Shown: one piece after another, positions 14,735 to 21,441 of the stretch
Layout: every line of letters begins with the position of its first letter
Numbering within the stretch: position 1 is the stretch's first letter
NCBI GenBank assembly: GCA_904419315.1
Contig: CAJFQY010000027.1
Location: forward strand, 1 to 26,158
From: Zongyangia gallinarum
GTDB lineage: Bacteria; Bacillota; Clostridia; Oscillospirales; Ruminococcaceae
Length of the DNA: 26,158 nucleotides
Reading direction: 5' to 3'
Notes under the pieces: generated by a model
What the model saw: only the letters and a program-made list of their open reading frames with translations
Databases searched by the model: none
Told to the model about the DNA's origin: nothing
Made by a program: the position numbers and the translations under genes

Positions 14735-15226
14735 ATGAATCGACGCGATAAGATCAACTATTATCTGGACATTGCCCAAACGGTGCTGGAACGGGGTACC
14801 TGCCTCAGAAGGAATTTCGGCGCCATCATTGTAAAAAACGACGAGATTATCTCCACCGGCTATGTGGGAGCCCCTCGGGGCCGGAAAAACTGCTGTGACC
14901 TGGGCTACTGTACCCGAGAAAAGCTAGGAATCCCCCGGGGGGAGCGGTATGAGCTATGCCGGTCGGTCCACGCAGAGGCAAACGCCATTATCTCCGCCTC
15001 CCGGGCGGATATGATCGGCAGCACCCTCTATCTGGTGGGCCGGGACTACGCCACCAAGGAGCTGGTCAAGGAGGCCAATCCCTGTGCCATGTGCAAGCGG
15101 ATGATTATCAATGCCGGTATCAGCACCGTGGTGGTCCGGGATACTCCAGAGGATTTCCGGGTCACCTATGTTTATGACGAGTGGGTCATGAACGACGAAT
15201 CCCTAGAGGGGAAACGGGGCTATTAA
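14735..15226 (+). CDS. Deoxycytidylate (dCMP) deaminase family protein
   Basis: A 163-residue zinc-dependent cytidine-deaminase-fold enzyme; dCMP deaminase converts dCMP to dUMP, feeding dTMP synthesis. The catalytic motif HAEAN (His79, Glu81) and the PCAMC zinc ligands (Cys117, Cys120) are present, and a cysteine-rich insertion (NCCDLGYC, 52-59) resembles the extra zinc site of phage T4-like dCMP deaminases. ComEB of Bacillus subtilis belongs to the same family. The ATG at 14735 follows GGGGAGG and a good promoter. It stands alone on the plus strand, followed by two terminators. Confidence 0.88.
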   Translation: MNRRDKINYYLDIAQTVLERGTCLRRNFGAIIVKNDEIISTGYVGAPRGRKNCCDLGYCTREKLGIPRGERYELCRSVHAEANAIISASRADMIGSTLYLVGRDYATKELVKEANPCAMCKRMIINAGISTVVVRDTPEDFRVTYVYDEWVMNDESLEGKRGY

Positions 15227-15231
15227 TGCTG

Positions 15232-15262
15232 AGGGACGTCTCTTTTGGGGCGTCCCTTTTTT
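15232..15262 (+). terminator. Terminator of the dCMP deaminase gene
   Basis: AGGGACG and CGTCCCT pair around a 12-nt loop and are followed by TTTTT. It starts five bases after the stop codon. Confidence 0.8.
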
Positions 15263-15305
15263 GCGCAAAAATACGAATTGTCCTTTGTCTGCACAATATT
15301 GTATA

Positions 15306-15338
15306 GGAGCCACCGGCAAATGCCGGCGGCTCCTTTTT
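15306..15338. terminator. Second hairpin between the deaminase and the deacetylase genes
   Basis: GGAGCC-A-CCGGCA paired with TGCCGG-C-GGCTCC around AA, then TTTTT on the plus strand. It reads as a plus-strand terminator; on the minus strand the U-tract is poor, so it only weakly ends the convergent deacetylase gene, whose stop codon overlaps it. Confidence 0.7.
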
Positions 15339-16254
15339 AGGCGGATTTGGAATCCTTTTTCCGGTGTTTCCCCACCCTTTCGAAAAAATCCTCGCTGGTC
15401 AGGTCGTGGGGACGGTTGTTGCGCTTAAGGTGGAACAGCTGGTCTGGATCCCGTGTCAGATAATTGATCCCCTCCTCGGAAGAAAAGGTGCCAAGAAAGC
15501 CCATCTCCTTGAGAACCTCATCTGTTTCTTCACAATAGAAGCCGAAGGGATAGGCAAAAAAGGTGGCCTCTTTGCCCAGCATCTCCCGAATCCGGTCGGA
15601 CAGCTTTCCCACATCCGCCCGGAGCATGGCCTTGTATTCCTCAGCCCCTTCCCCCCAGTTTTTCTTGCACCCCTTGCGGCCCTGGTCGGTAGTGTGCAGA
15701 TCATAGGTGTGGTTTTGGATATCGGCCGTTCCCGTGTTCTCCATAGAGAGCAGCTGATCCCAGTTGAGATGGGAATAGTTGACATGCAGGTCTCCCCTCT
15801 CGCTGTAAAGATCGGTGTATTTACCGATAATGGAGATCACCGCCTTCATGTTGTATTTCTTGAGCAGCGGATAGGCATAAAAATAGTTGGAGTAGTAGCC
15901 GTCGTCAAAGGTAATCATAATGGGCTTTTCCGGAAGGGATTTCCCATGATAGACATATCCGATGAGGTCATCGGTGTCAATGGTGGTATAACCATGGCTT
16001 TGGATATACTGCAGGTCCTTTTCAAACTCCGTCGGGGTAATGGTATAAGCGCCCAACTGCTGTCCGTATTTTAGGACATGATGGTACATCAAAATGGGCA
16101 GTTCCACCGGAGCTTCTCCCCCTGACGCCGAAGAGGATACCGCCGCCGGAGTATGCAGCAGCGCCGCAAGTCCCATCAAAAAAATGCCTCCTATGGCCAC
16201 CAGAGCCGCTGTCAACGCCCGGCGTCGGAGCCGGATGACTTTGGGGAAGATCAT
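15337..16254 (-). CDS. Membrane-anchored polysaccharide deacetylase
   Basis: A 305-residue NodB-fold (CE4) deacetylase that removes acetyl groups from cell-wall or capsular sugars outside the membrane. A basic start (FPKVIRLRRR) precedes one hydrophobic anchor (about 14-33), then a short Ser/Ala linker. Catalytic motifs are visible: TFDDG at 115-119 (Asp117, Asp118), the NHTYDLH metal motif with His182 and His187, and FAYPFG at 233-238. The motif ILMYHHV at about 54-60 is typical of this branch. The ATG at 16254 follows GGGAGG. Peptidoglycan N-acetylglucosamine or a secondary wall polymer is the likely target, but the sequence does not distinguish them. Confidence 0.9.
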   Translation of the reverse strand: MIFPKVIRLRRRALTAALVAIGGIFLMGLAALLHTPAAVSSSASGGEAPVELPILMYHHVLKYGQQLGAYTITPTEFEKDLQYIQSHGYTTIDTDDLIGYVYHGKSLPEKPIMITFDDGYYSNYFYAYPLLKKYNMKAVISIIGKYTDLYSERGDLHVNYSHLNWDQLLSMENTGTADIQNHTYDLHTTDQGRKGCKKNWGEGAEEYKAMLRADVGKLSDRIREMLGKEATFFAYPFGFYCEETDEVLKEMGFLGTFSSEEGINYLTRDPDQLFHLKRNNRPHDLTSEDFFERVGKHRKKDSKSA

Positions 16255-16385
16255 CTTGCCCGCCTCCCTTTTCGTCTGCTCCGCGAAGGATATCCAGATG
16301 CAGACGGGTCTGCTTCTAATATATTGCAGGGAAGCTGCAATCATTACCGCCGGACAAGGCAAAAAGAGCCTTCCCCTTAAGAAAC

Positions 16386-16430
16386 AACGGCATCCCCCGA
16401 GATCAATCGGTGAATGCCGTTTATTTTTTA
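16386..16430. terminator. Terminator downstream of the Xre-type regulator
   Basis: AACGGCAT (16386-16393) pairs with ATGCCGTT (16414-16421), with an inner CCGA/TCGG. TTATTTTTT follows on the plus strand; on the minus strand the tail is TGTTTCTT. The regulator's stop codon lies at its edge. Confidence 0.6.
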
Positions 16431-16633
16431 TCAATGTCAGGCTGATAGAGGAGAATATCCTCCACCCGGCAGTCGAGAATCCTGCATAGGTCGTTAATCA
16501 GCTGGGTGGATATTCCCATATTATGTCGCAGACGGTGAACGGTATGGCTGCTCATGCCGAATTTCGAGATCAGGGTATAAGTGGTGACATTTTTCTCCTT
16601 CATGGTTTTCCACAACGGTGTATATACAATCAT
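16421..16633 (-). CDS. Small Xre/Cro-type HTH regulator
   Basis: A 70-residue single-domain DNA-binding protein, close in form to the YozG/HTH_26 group. The HTH is visible as TTYTLISKFGMSSHTVHRLRHNMG, followed by the ISTQLINDLCRILDCRVEDILLY helix pair typical of Cro-like repressors. There is no effector domain. The ATG at 16633 follows GGGAGG by eleven bases. Upstream a TATAAT (16661-16666, minus strand) has a poor -35. Inverted and tandem repeats at 16698-16796 in the gap to the next plus-strand gene are candidate operators. Confidence 0.85.
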   Translation of the reverse strand: MIVYTPLWKTMKEKNVTTYTLISKFGMSSHTVHRLRHNMGISTQLINDLCRILDCRVEDILLYQPDIDKK

Positions 16634-16693
16634 TGCACCACCAGCCTCCCGGTGACAGTCATTATAGTATCAGTATAAAATATGCTCCATCTA

Positions 16694-16722
16694 TTGAATA
16701 TTATCCAAATATGGACTATAAT
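16694..16722 (+). promoter_or_regulatory. Promoter facing the small membrane ORF and the FemABX gene
   Basis: TTGAAT (16694-16699), 17 bp, TATAAT (16717-16722). A second possible promoter with TTGACT and TAGACT 17 bp apart lies at 16739-16767. Confidence 0.6.
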
Positions 16723-16724
16723 AT
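16698..16724. repeat. Inverted repeat covering a promoter
   Basis: ATATTAT (16698-16704) and ATAATAT (16718-16724) are perfect arms; TCCA and TGGA inside add an inner pair. It spans the -35 to -10 region of the plus-strand promoter, so it could be a repressor site, possibly for the adjacent Xre-type protein. Confidence 0.5.
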
Positions 16725-16750
16725 CCATGGGGAAAGTATTGACTTTTTAG

Positions 16751-16796
16751 GACGACAGGTGTAGACTAAACAAGACGACGATCGTAGACCAAATAA
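16751..16796. repeat. Two 23-bp direct repeats upstream of the membrane ORF
   Basis: Copies at 16751-16773 and 16774-16796 share GACGAC, then four variable bases, then GTAGAC and a (T/C)AAA(C/T)AA tail; 17 of 23 positions agree. A spacing of 23 bp is about two helical turns, as expected for a tandem protein-binding site. Confidence 0.5.
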
Positions 16797-16866
16797 TTAA
16801 AAAATCAACGCAAACGACGTCCTTCCCCTATAATTGACAGTTGATCTACCAAAAGGAGGGGCGAAT

Positions 16867-17283
16867 ATGGAAACACAGAAAAACTTGAGAGAAATTCGTC
16901 CTTTTCCCTGTAACCCAAAGTCTCTAAACAAACAAATGCTCCGCAGGATATTGGCTGTCTCCTTTACTGTTGTGTCCCTATTCATCGCTCTTTGCTGTCT
17001 GGCTGCAGCGAGTATGGCTGCCGTCCGTTTATTTTTTCTAATGTCACAGAACGATCTCAATAGTATTCCATCCTTTTCCCAAAATAGCCAAGGCTTGTCC
17101 TTTCCCCAGCAGAACATTAGTTTTGGGATAGATCGGATGAACATACCTACTTCTTTCCATTTACATCAACCGAAAGGGGATGCGCACCTTGGAATTTCTC
17201 GATCCCAGAAATCTCATGGAATACGAAGATTTTGTCATACATCATCCTATGGGGACCTTCATGCAATCTTACAAATGGGCTAA
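16867..17283 (+). CDS. Small membrane protein of unknown function, overlapping the FemABX gene
   Basis: I do not recognise this 138-residue product. It begins METQKNLREIRPFPCN, then has one or two hydrophobic segments (ILAVSFTVVSLFIALCCLAAASMAAVRLFFLM in two pieces), then a polar Asn/Ser/Gln-rich tail. AGGAGGGGCGAAT gives a strong ribosome site for ATG 16867, which is the best evidence that it is translated. The last 34 codons lie in a different frame from the overlapping FemABX gene and have a composition that looks incidental. It may be a short membrane protein that couples translation to the transferase gene. Confidence 0.5.
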   Translation: METQKNLREIRPFPCNPKSLNKQMLRRILAVSFTVVSLFIALCCLAAASMAAVRLFFLMSQNDLNSIPSFSQNSQGLSFPQQNISFGIDRMNIPTSFHLHQPKGDAHLGISRSQKSHGIRRFCHTSSYGDLHAILQMG

Positions 17284-18241
17284 AGTCAAGTCCAACTGGG
17301 GTTGTTCCATCATTGTGAGCCGTGATCGGGATACCCAGAAGATTGTGGGCTCTGTCATGCTCTTATCCAAGCGGATCCCACTACTAGGTGCCAGCATTCT
17401 CTATGCGCCGAGAGGACCTTTATGTTCCCCTGATGCACCGGAGGTTTTAGAGGATCTCATGACAGGGGTCCAGATGGTGGCCAAAAAGCACAATGCCTTT
17501 TTGCTGAAAATCGATCCCTATGCAGAAGAGACCGATGAAGCGTTGATTGCCCTTTTTACCAATTTAGGATTTCGCTACCAGCCCGATCAAAAGGATTTGA
17601 CCACTGTACAGACTAGGATCAACTATGTCTTGGATTTAACTGGAAAAACTGCGGAAGAAATCTTTAGTAGCTTTCACAGTAAATGCCGATATAATATTCG
17701 GTTGGCTATGCGTCACGGTGTCCAATGCTTGGTCCAGGACAAATCTCATATTGGGGAGTTTTACCGTCTCTATGAAATTACCGCCCAACGGGATGGCTTT
17801 GTCCCTCGGCCTCAGGCGTACTTTGAGCGTATTTTGGATAGCATGCAACTGAATGGACGGCTGTATCTCTGTGACTACGATGGCCAGGCGATCTCGGGAG
17901 CCATTGCTATCAATTATGGCGGAAAAACCTGTTATCTCTACGGTGCCTCCTCTAACGAGCATCGCAATGTAATGCCCAATTATTTGATGCAGTGGGAAAT
18001 GATTCAATGGGCCATAGAAACAAGATGCCATACCTACGATTTCCAGGGGATCCCCTTTCATGATGATCCCCAAAGCAGCTATTACGGCATCTATCAGTTC
18101 AAGAAATCTTTTAATGGCCGGATTGAAAAGCTGGTTGGGGATTTTGATTATGTGCTTCGGCCCAGCGTGCATCGAGCCTTTACATTGTTGGGCGGTCTTC
18201 ATCGGAAGATGGCCAGTCAGCTCCACGCATTACATAAATAA
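17180..18241 (+). CDS. FemABX-family aminoacyltransferase (peptidoglycan bridge)
   Basis: A 353-residue GNAT-fold transferase of the FemX/MurM group, which adds amino acids from aminoacyl-tRNA to the lipid II side chain for cross-bridge formation. Typical segments are HPMGTFMQSYKWAKVKSNWG at 22-41 near the N-terminus, SFHSKCRYNIRLAMRHGV, and GASSNEHRNVMPNYLMQWEMI followed by YDFQGIPFHDD, with YGIYQFKKSFNG near the end. The N-terminal LEFLDP segment before the conserved HPMG region supports the ATG at 17180 even though the ribosome site (AAAGGGG) is too close. The long coiled-coil arm of FemA-type enzymes is not evident. The gene overlaps the small membrane ORF by 104 bp. The amino acid it adds cannot be told. 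Confidence 0.88.
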   Translation: MRTLEFLDPRNLMEYEDFVIHHPMGTFMQSYKWAKVKSNWGCSIIVSRDRDTQKIVGSVMLLSKRIPLLGASILYAPRGPLCSPDAPEVLEDLMTGVQMVAKKHNAFLLKIDPYAEETDEALIALFTNLGFRYQPDQKDLTTVQTRINYVLDLTGKTAEEIFSSFHSKCRYNIRLAMRHGVQCLVQDKSHIGEFYRLYEITAQRDGFVPRPQAYFERILDSMQLNGRLYLCDYDGQAISGAIAINYGGKTCYLYGASSNEHRNVMPNYLMQWEMIQWAIETRCHTYDFQGIPFHDDPQSSYYGIYQFKKSFNGRIEKLVGDFDYVLRPSVHRAFTLLGGLHRKMASQLHALHK

Positions 18242-18250
18242 TATTAGTGT

Positions 18251-18280
18251 CGCCCTGCCTTTAAGTTAATAGGCAGGGCG
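18251..18280 (+). terminator. Hairpin after the FemABX gene
   Basis: CGCCCTGCCT and AGGCAGGGCG form a perfect 10-bp stem around a 10-nt loop nine bases after the stop codon. The following ATTTCTGGTTG is only a weak U-tract. Confidence 0.6.
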
Positions 18281-18288
18281 ATTTCTGG

Positions 18289-18317
18289 TTGAATTTTATT
18301 CGTACATTTGGTATAAT
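18289..18317 (+). promoter_or_regulatory. Promoter of the tRNA-Ser gene
   Basis: TTGAAT (18289-18294), 17 bp, TATAAT (18312-18317), about 22 bases before the tRNA. Confidence 0.75.
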
Positions 18318-18338
18318 ATAAACCACTTCCATTACCAT

Positions 18339-18429
18339 GGAGACGTATCGAAGTGGTCGTAACGAGAACGACTCGAAATCGTTTTGTCTAGAGATAGGCA
18401 CGTGGGTTCGAATCCCACCGTCTCCGCCA
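18339..18429 (+). tRNA. tRNA-Ser (anticodon CGA)
   Basis: A complete class II tRNA with encoded CCA. The acceptor arms GGAGACG (18339-18345) and CGTCTCC (18419-18425) pair perfectly, with discriminator G. The anticodon stem AACGA/TCGTT (18367-18371 with 18379-18383) encloses the loop CTCGAAA, with anticodon CGA at 18374-18376, reading UCG. A long variable arm follows, as in serine tRNAs, and the T-arm is GTGGG-TTCGAAT-CCCAC. No duplicated 3' end was found nearby, so there is no sign of an integrated element at this site. Confidence 0.97.
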
Positions 18430-18431
18430 TC

Positions 18432-18475
18432 GAAAAATCCAGTAACCATGCGGGTTTCTGGATTTTTCTTTTTTT
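18432..18475 (+). terminator. Terminator of the tRNA-Ser gene
   Basis: GAAAAATCCAG (18432-18442) pairs perfectly with CTGGATTTTTC (18458-18468), followed by TTTTTTT. Confidence 0.85.
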
Positions 18476-18635
18476 GCGCCCGCTCCCTTGCTCCTCCTTT
18501 TCCGCAAAAGGGCACGCTTGGCTCACCTGCCCGGCTGTAAGCGCCCTCACGCCGAAAATGTCTTTTTCATGTGGCTCAGGTTTTTTGCCTTTTCGCTCGA
18601 GTTTGCAACGGTTATCGATTTCGTAACAGCCGGAC

Positions 18636-18676
18636 AGACCTGCGGTCAGCAATTCGCGACCGCAGGTCTTTATTTT
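18636..18676 (+). terminator. Orphan terminator-like hairpin in the tRNA-GNAT gap
   Basis: AGACCTGCGGTC (18636-18647) and GACCGCAGGTCT (18658-18669) are perfect 12-bp arms, followed by TTATTTT. No gene lies between it and the tRNA terminator, so either a short RNA ends here or it is a relic. The rest of 18476-18852 shows no ORF or RNA family that I recognise. Confidence 0.7.
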
Positions 18677-18709
18677 CACACCCATGAATATCACTCATAG
18701 ATTTTCTTC

Positions 18710-18738
18710 TTTACTTTCCCCCTTTTTTATGATATAGA
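18710..18738 (+). promoter_or_regulatory. Promoter of the GNAT gene
   Basis: TTTACT (18710-18715), 17 bp, TATAGA (18733-18738), with TGA just before as an extended -10. The leader to the ATG at 18853 would be about 108 nt. Confidence 0.55.
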
Positions 18739-18852
18739 TTAAGAAAATAATAAAGATACTCCATGCAAATTCAATGTCTCAGGCCCTGCCCCCAAGACGA
18801 ACGATCTGAAGAAAAACGGAGATGCTCACATACAGGAGGTATTAGCCAAAAT

Positions 18853-19488
18853 ATGATTACCATAAGAAATGAAACACAGGCAGACTATAAACAGGTGGAA
18901 GACATGACACGAAAAGCATTCTGGAACCTTTATGTTCCAGGATGTATGGAGCACTATTTGGTGCACATCATGCGAGACCACCAAGATTTTCTTCCAGAAT
19001 TAGATCTGGTCATGGAATTAGACCAGCAGATCATTGGCAATATGATGTATACCAAAGCAAAACTCATCGATGAAGACGGGAACGAAAAGAGTATCCTTAC
19101 CTTTGGGCCTATCAGCATCCTGCCGAAATATCAGCGAAAGGGCTACGGAAAAAAACTGATGGAATATTCCTTCGAGAAAGCGTCCGCTCTCGGATACGAC
19201 GCCATCGTCATCTTTGGGAATCCAGCCAATTATGTAAGCCGAGGCTTTAAAAGCTGTAAAAAGTATAATGTTTGCCTTGAGGACGGAACCTTCCCGGAAG
19301 CTATGTTGGTAAAAGAACTCCGTCCAGGGGCTTTGGATGGGAGGAAATGGGTCTATCATCAAAGCCCTGTTTTTGATATCGATGAGAAAGAAGCCCAGCG
19401 CTATGATGAAGGACTAGAACAACTCGAAAAAAAATATCAGCCCAGCCAGGAAGAATTTTATATCCATAGCCACTCTCTAATCTTCTAG
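18853..19488 (+). CDS. GNAT-family N-acetyltransferase
   Basis: A 211-residue acetyl-CoA-dependent acetyltransferase. The beginning ITIRNETQADYKQVEDMTRKAF is the usual beta1-alpha1 start, and the acetyl-CoA loop reads ISILPKYQRKGYGKKLMEY (the Q/RxxGxG/A pattern). The following FGNPANYVSRGFKSCKKYNV matches the motif B region of the YhbS-like group. The substrate (small molecule or protein) cannot be told. The ATG at 18853 follows AGGAGGT by about 13 bases, rather long; the frame is open to 18763 but has no ribosome site there. It stands alone between a promoter and a terminator. Confidence 0.88.
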   Translation: MITIRNETQADYKQVEDMTRKAFWNLYVPGCMEHYLVHIMRDHQDFLPELDLVMELDQQIIGNMMYTKAKLIDEDGNEKSILTFGPISILPKYQRKGYGKKLMEYSFEKASALGYDAIVIFGNPANYVSRGFKSCKKYNVCLEDGTFPEAMLVKELRPGALDGRKWVYHQSPVFDIDEKEAQRYDEGLEQLEKKYQPSQEEFYIHSHSLIF

Positions 19489-19505
19489 TTCTCAATCAAG
19501 TATAG

Positions 19506-19541
19506 AAAAAGAGGTCGTTTTTAGAAAAACGGCCTCTTTTT
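19506..19541 (+). terminator. Terminator of the GNAT gene
   Basis: AAAAAGAGG-t-CGTTTTT and AAAAACG-g-CCTCTTTTT form a long stem with one G-T wobble around AGA, ending in a T-run. Confidence 0.88.
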
Positions 19542-19574
19542 CTGCCTATCTATGGAGTCTCTTTCTCGGGTGGC

Positions 19575-20138
19575 TTATTCCCCTGTCCGCAGATTTTCTA
19601 CGGTACGCTCCTCCACCTGTACCTCCGAAAAGTCCCGGTTGCCTCCTTCTCCCAGCGGGGCCTGAGCGACCAGACCCGCTTTGATCTTCTGCCCCATTGG
19701 GACATGGCAAAAGCGGATGAGGTCAAAGCTTTCCCCATCCAGAGAGAAAAATACCCCAAAATCATTTCCTTTTCGGGCTATTTTCAACCAAATGGATTCT
19801 CTATCTACATAAGGGCCGATGGCGTCATCCGAAATACCATTGGTCACTACACTGATGGCCGCTGTCCTGCCATTATCCACTACTTCCAGGCAGCCCTTGA
19901 CCCAATGGCGCTCATCCCCATACAAAATAAGCCCCGCACCATCATATTTGTTATGCGGCGACATGGCTACCTTCGCCTGAATGACGCAATCACCCTCTAC
20001 CTCCTGGTAATAGATAGAAGCACTGTGTACCACCTCTCCGCCATCCAGCGGTGCAAAAAGGTCTGTCTTTTCCCGCGCTGTGATAGAGATGCCCCCTTGG
20101 CCAGCCTCTGCCCTGCTTTCGTTGATCCACTGATCCAT
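19575..20138 (-). CDS. DUF1349-type (concanavalin-like) protein
   Basis: A 187-residue protein without signal peptide or membrane helix, therefore probably cytoplasmic. Segments such as YYQEVEGDCVIQAKVAMSPHNKYDGAGLILYGDERHWVKGCLEV and WLKIARKGNDFGVFFSLDGESFDLIRF are those of the DUF1349 beta-sandwich, related to carbohydrate-binding and glycosidase accessory folds. No catalytic function is established. The ATG at 20138 follows AAGGAGAG. It lies on the same strand as the dhaK-dhaL-rpiB operon, but a strong terminator at 20187-20227 separates them, so it is probably transcribed on its own. A link to sugar use is only suggested by location. Confidence 0.75.
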   Translation of the reverse strand: MDQWINESRAEAGQGGISITAREKTDLFAPLDGGEVVHSASIYYQEVEGDCVIQAKVAMSPHNKYDGAGLILYGDERHWVKGCLEVVDNGRTAAISVVTNGISDDAIGPYVDRESIWLKIARKGNDFGVFFSLDGESFDLIRFCHVPMGQKIKAGLVAQAPLGEGGNRDFSEVQVEERTVENLRTGE

Positions 20139-20186
20139 TTGATCTCTCCTTCTTTCTCAGCAAAACAGATATTCTCACATATAGAG

Positions 20187-20227
20187 TCAAAAACATCCGG
20201 CGGAAGTAAACCCACCGGATGTTTTTA
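20187..20227. terminator. Terminator after rpiB
   Basis: ACATCCGG and CCGGATGT arms with inner GG/CC pairs form the stem; A-runs and T-runs on both sides make it bidirectional. On the minus strand it ends with TTTTTGAC, closing the dhaK-dhaL-rpiB operon. Confidence 0.85.
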
Positions 20228-20247
20228 TTTCTGATCCGCCGTGATTT

Positions 20248-20703
20248 TTATTTTTTCCCGAAGCTTTCCGCTTCCAGTTCACGCATGCGGTCTACCTTGC
20301 GCTGGCTCTTTGTCTGGAATTCTTTGGCATCCAGAAAAGCCTCCAGCACCTTCTTGGCATGCTCCACACCAATGACTCTCTCGCCCATGGTGATGATGTT
20401 GGCATCGTTGCTCTTTTTCAGCCTTTCCGCAGAAAACACATCGTGGCAAGTCCCTGCATAGGCACCCTGGACCTTGTTGGCGCACATGGCCACTCCCAAG
20501 CCGGTACCGCAGACCAGGATTCCCCGGTCATATTCTCCAGCCGCCACCTTCCGGGCCAGATTAAAGGCCACATCGGGATAGTCGCAGTCATGGGTCTTCT
20601 GGTAGGCCAAATCATCGATTTCATAGCCTAATGCTTTCGCGTGCTCATACAGCGCCTGTTTTAGGTTTTCAGCCGCATCGTCGCAATCTATGACCAGTCT
20701 CAT
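20248..20703 (-). CDS. rpiB: RpiB/LacA-LacB family sugar-phosphate isomerase
   Basis: A 151-residue aldose/ketose-phosphate isomerase of the RpiB family. The base Cys in VCGTGLGVAMCANKVQG and the CHD segment (substrate His) are present, with DYPD near residue 40. Family members act on ribose 5-phosphate, allose 6-phosphate, galactose 6-phosphate or four-carbon erythrose/erythrulose 4-phosphate, so the name rpiB marks the family, not the substrate. The start is the ATG at 20703, eight bases after AGGAGG; an ATG two codons earlier is too close to it. It begins about a dozen bases after dhaL and is the last gene of the operon, with a ketose kinase upstream. Confidence 0.88.
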   Translation of the reverse strand: MRLVIDCDDAAENLKQALYEHAKALGYEIDDLAYQKTHDCDYPDVAFNLARKVAAGEYDRGILVCGTGLGVAMCANKVQGAYAGTCHDVFSAERLKKSNDANIITMGERVIGVEHAKKVLEAFLDAKEFQTKSQRKVDRMRELEAESFGKK

Positions 20704-20715
20704 TCTCATTACCTC

Positions 20716-21360
20716 CTATTGCAACAGGGAAATGATGGAATCTGCAATGGTGCACAGCAGCAGGCAGCAGGATGTAGCGCCTGCGTCCAGCACCCCACGG
20801 GAGCGCTCGCCCAGACGGCTGGCCCGGCCCTTCTTGGCCACCAAATCCTTGGTGGAATCCCGGCCTGCTTCTGCCGCCGCCTTCATCTTGGTCAGCGCTG
20901 TGGCAAAATCGTCGCCGCCGTCCACCGCCGCGCAGTAAGCGGCCGCAGCCGGAGCCACAGTATCCAGCAGGGTCTTGTCCCCCACCTCGGCGCCGCCGAT
21001 ATTGCGGATTCCTTCTTCCGCTTTTGTAATCATCTCTTTAAAAACATCTTTGTCAATGTCTTCCTTGCCCTTGCTGGCACGGAACATCGCACGGAAAATA
21101 CAGCCATACAGAGGGCCCATAGAACCGCCGATATCCTCCATCAACACATTGGAAAGGGTTTTCAGGCTGGCGGACATATTGCCCGGCTCCTGATCCAGGG
21201 CCTCTTTGCACATAGTGAAGCCCTTGTTCATGTTAATTCCATGATCCCCATCGCCAATAAGGCCGTCAATATCGCTAAGGTATTGTTTATTGTCCTGAAT
21301 CGCCTGGATCATGTCGTAGACGATCTTTGCGCCGTCTTCGTTTTTAAAACTGCTTGCCAT
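20716..21360 (-). CDS. dhaL: Dihydroxyacetone kinase-like subunit DhaL
   Basis: A 214-residue nucleotide-binding subunit of a split DhaK/DhaL kinase. Conserved motifs are the metal-nucleotide motif IGDGDHGINM at about 36-45, GGSMGPLYG, AEVGDKTLLDTVAPA, and KGRASRLGERSRGVLDAGATS near the C-terminus. DhaL either keeps bound ADP that DhaM re-phosphorylates from the PTS or uses free ATP; no dhaM is in the window, so the phosphate donor is open. The ATG at 21360 follows AAGGAGG. It lies 81 bp after dhaK, with a 16-bp perfect hairpin between, and just before rpiB. Confidence 0.93.
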   Translation of the reverse strand: MASSFKNEDGAKIVYDMIQAIQDNKQYLSDIDGLIGDGDHGINMNKGFTMCKEALDQEPGNMSASLKTLSNVLMEDIGGSMGPLYGCIFRAMFRASKGKEDIDKDVFKEMITKAEEGIRNIGGAEVGDKTLLDTVAPAAAAYCAAVDGGDDFATALTKMKAAAEAGRDSTKDLVAKKGRASRLGERSRGVLDAGATSCCLLLCTIADSIISLLQ

Positions 21361-21391
21361 GGCAGCATTCCTCCTTGATCGGTTGTGACAT

Positions 21392-21427
21392 AAGTCTTAC
21401 CCATGTGGGATCACATGGGTAAGACTT
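21392..21427. repeat. Perfect 16-bp hairpin between dhaK and dhaL
   Basis: AAGTCTTACCCATGTG (21392-21407) and CACATGGGTAAGACTT (21412-21427) pair completely around GGAT. The minus-strand sequence after it (ATGTCACAACC) has no U-tract, so it is not an ordinary terminator. It may stabilise the dhaK part of the message or set the DhaK:DhaL ratio. Confidence 0.85.
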
Positions 21428-21441
21428 CAACATGTATTCCT

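Noticed and set aside
18339..18429. tRNA-Ser as an integration site of a mobile element
   Set aside because: No duplicated tRNA 3' end, integrase or phage-like gene was found in the window.
18332..18694. A 120-codon minus-strand ORF across the tRNA-Ser gene
   Set aside because: It is the antisense reading of the tRNA and its terminator, a well-known source of spurious proteins (VGFEPTC-like peptides); no ribosome site supports it.
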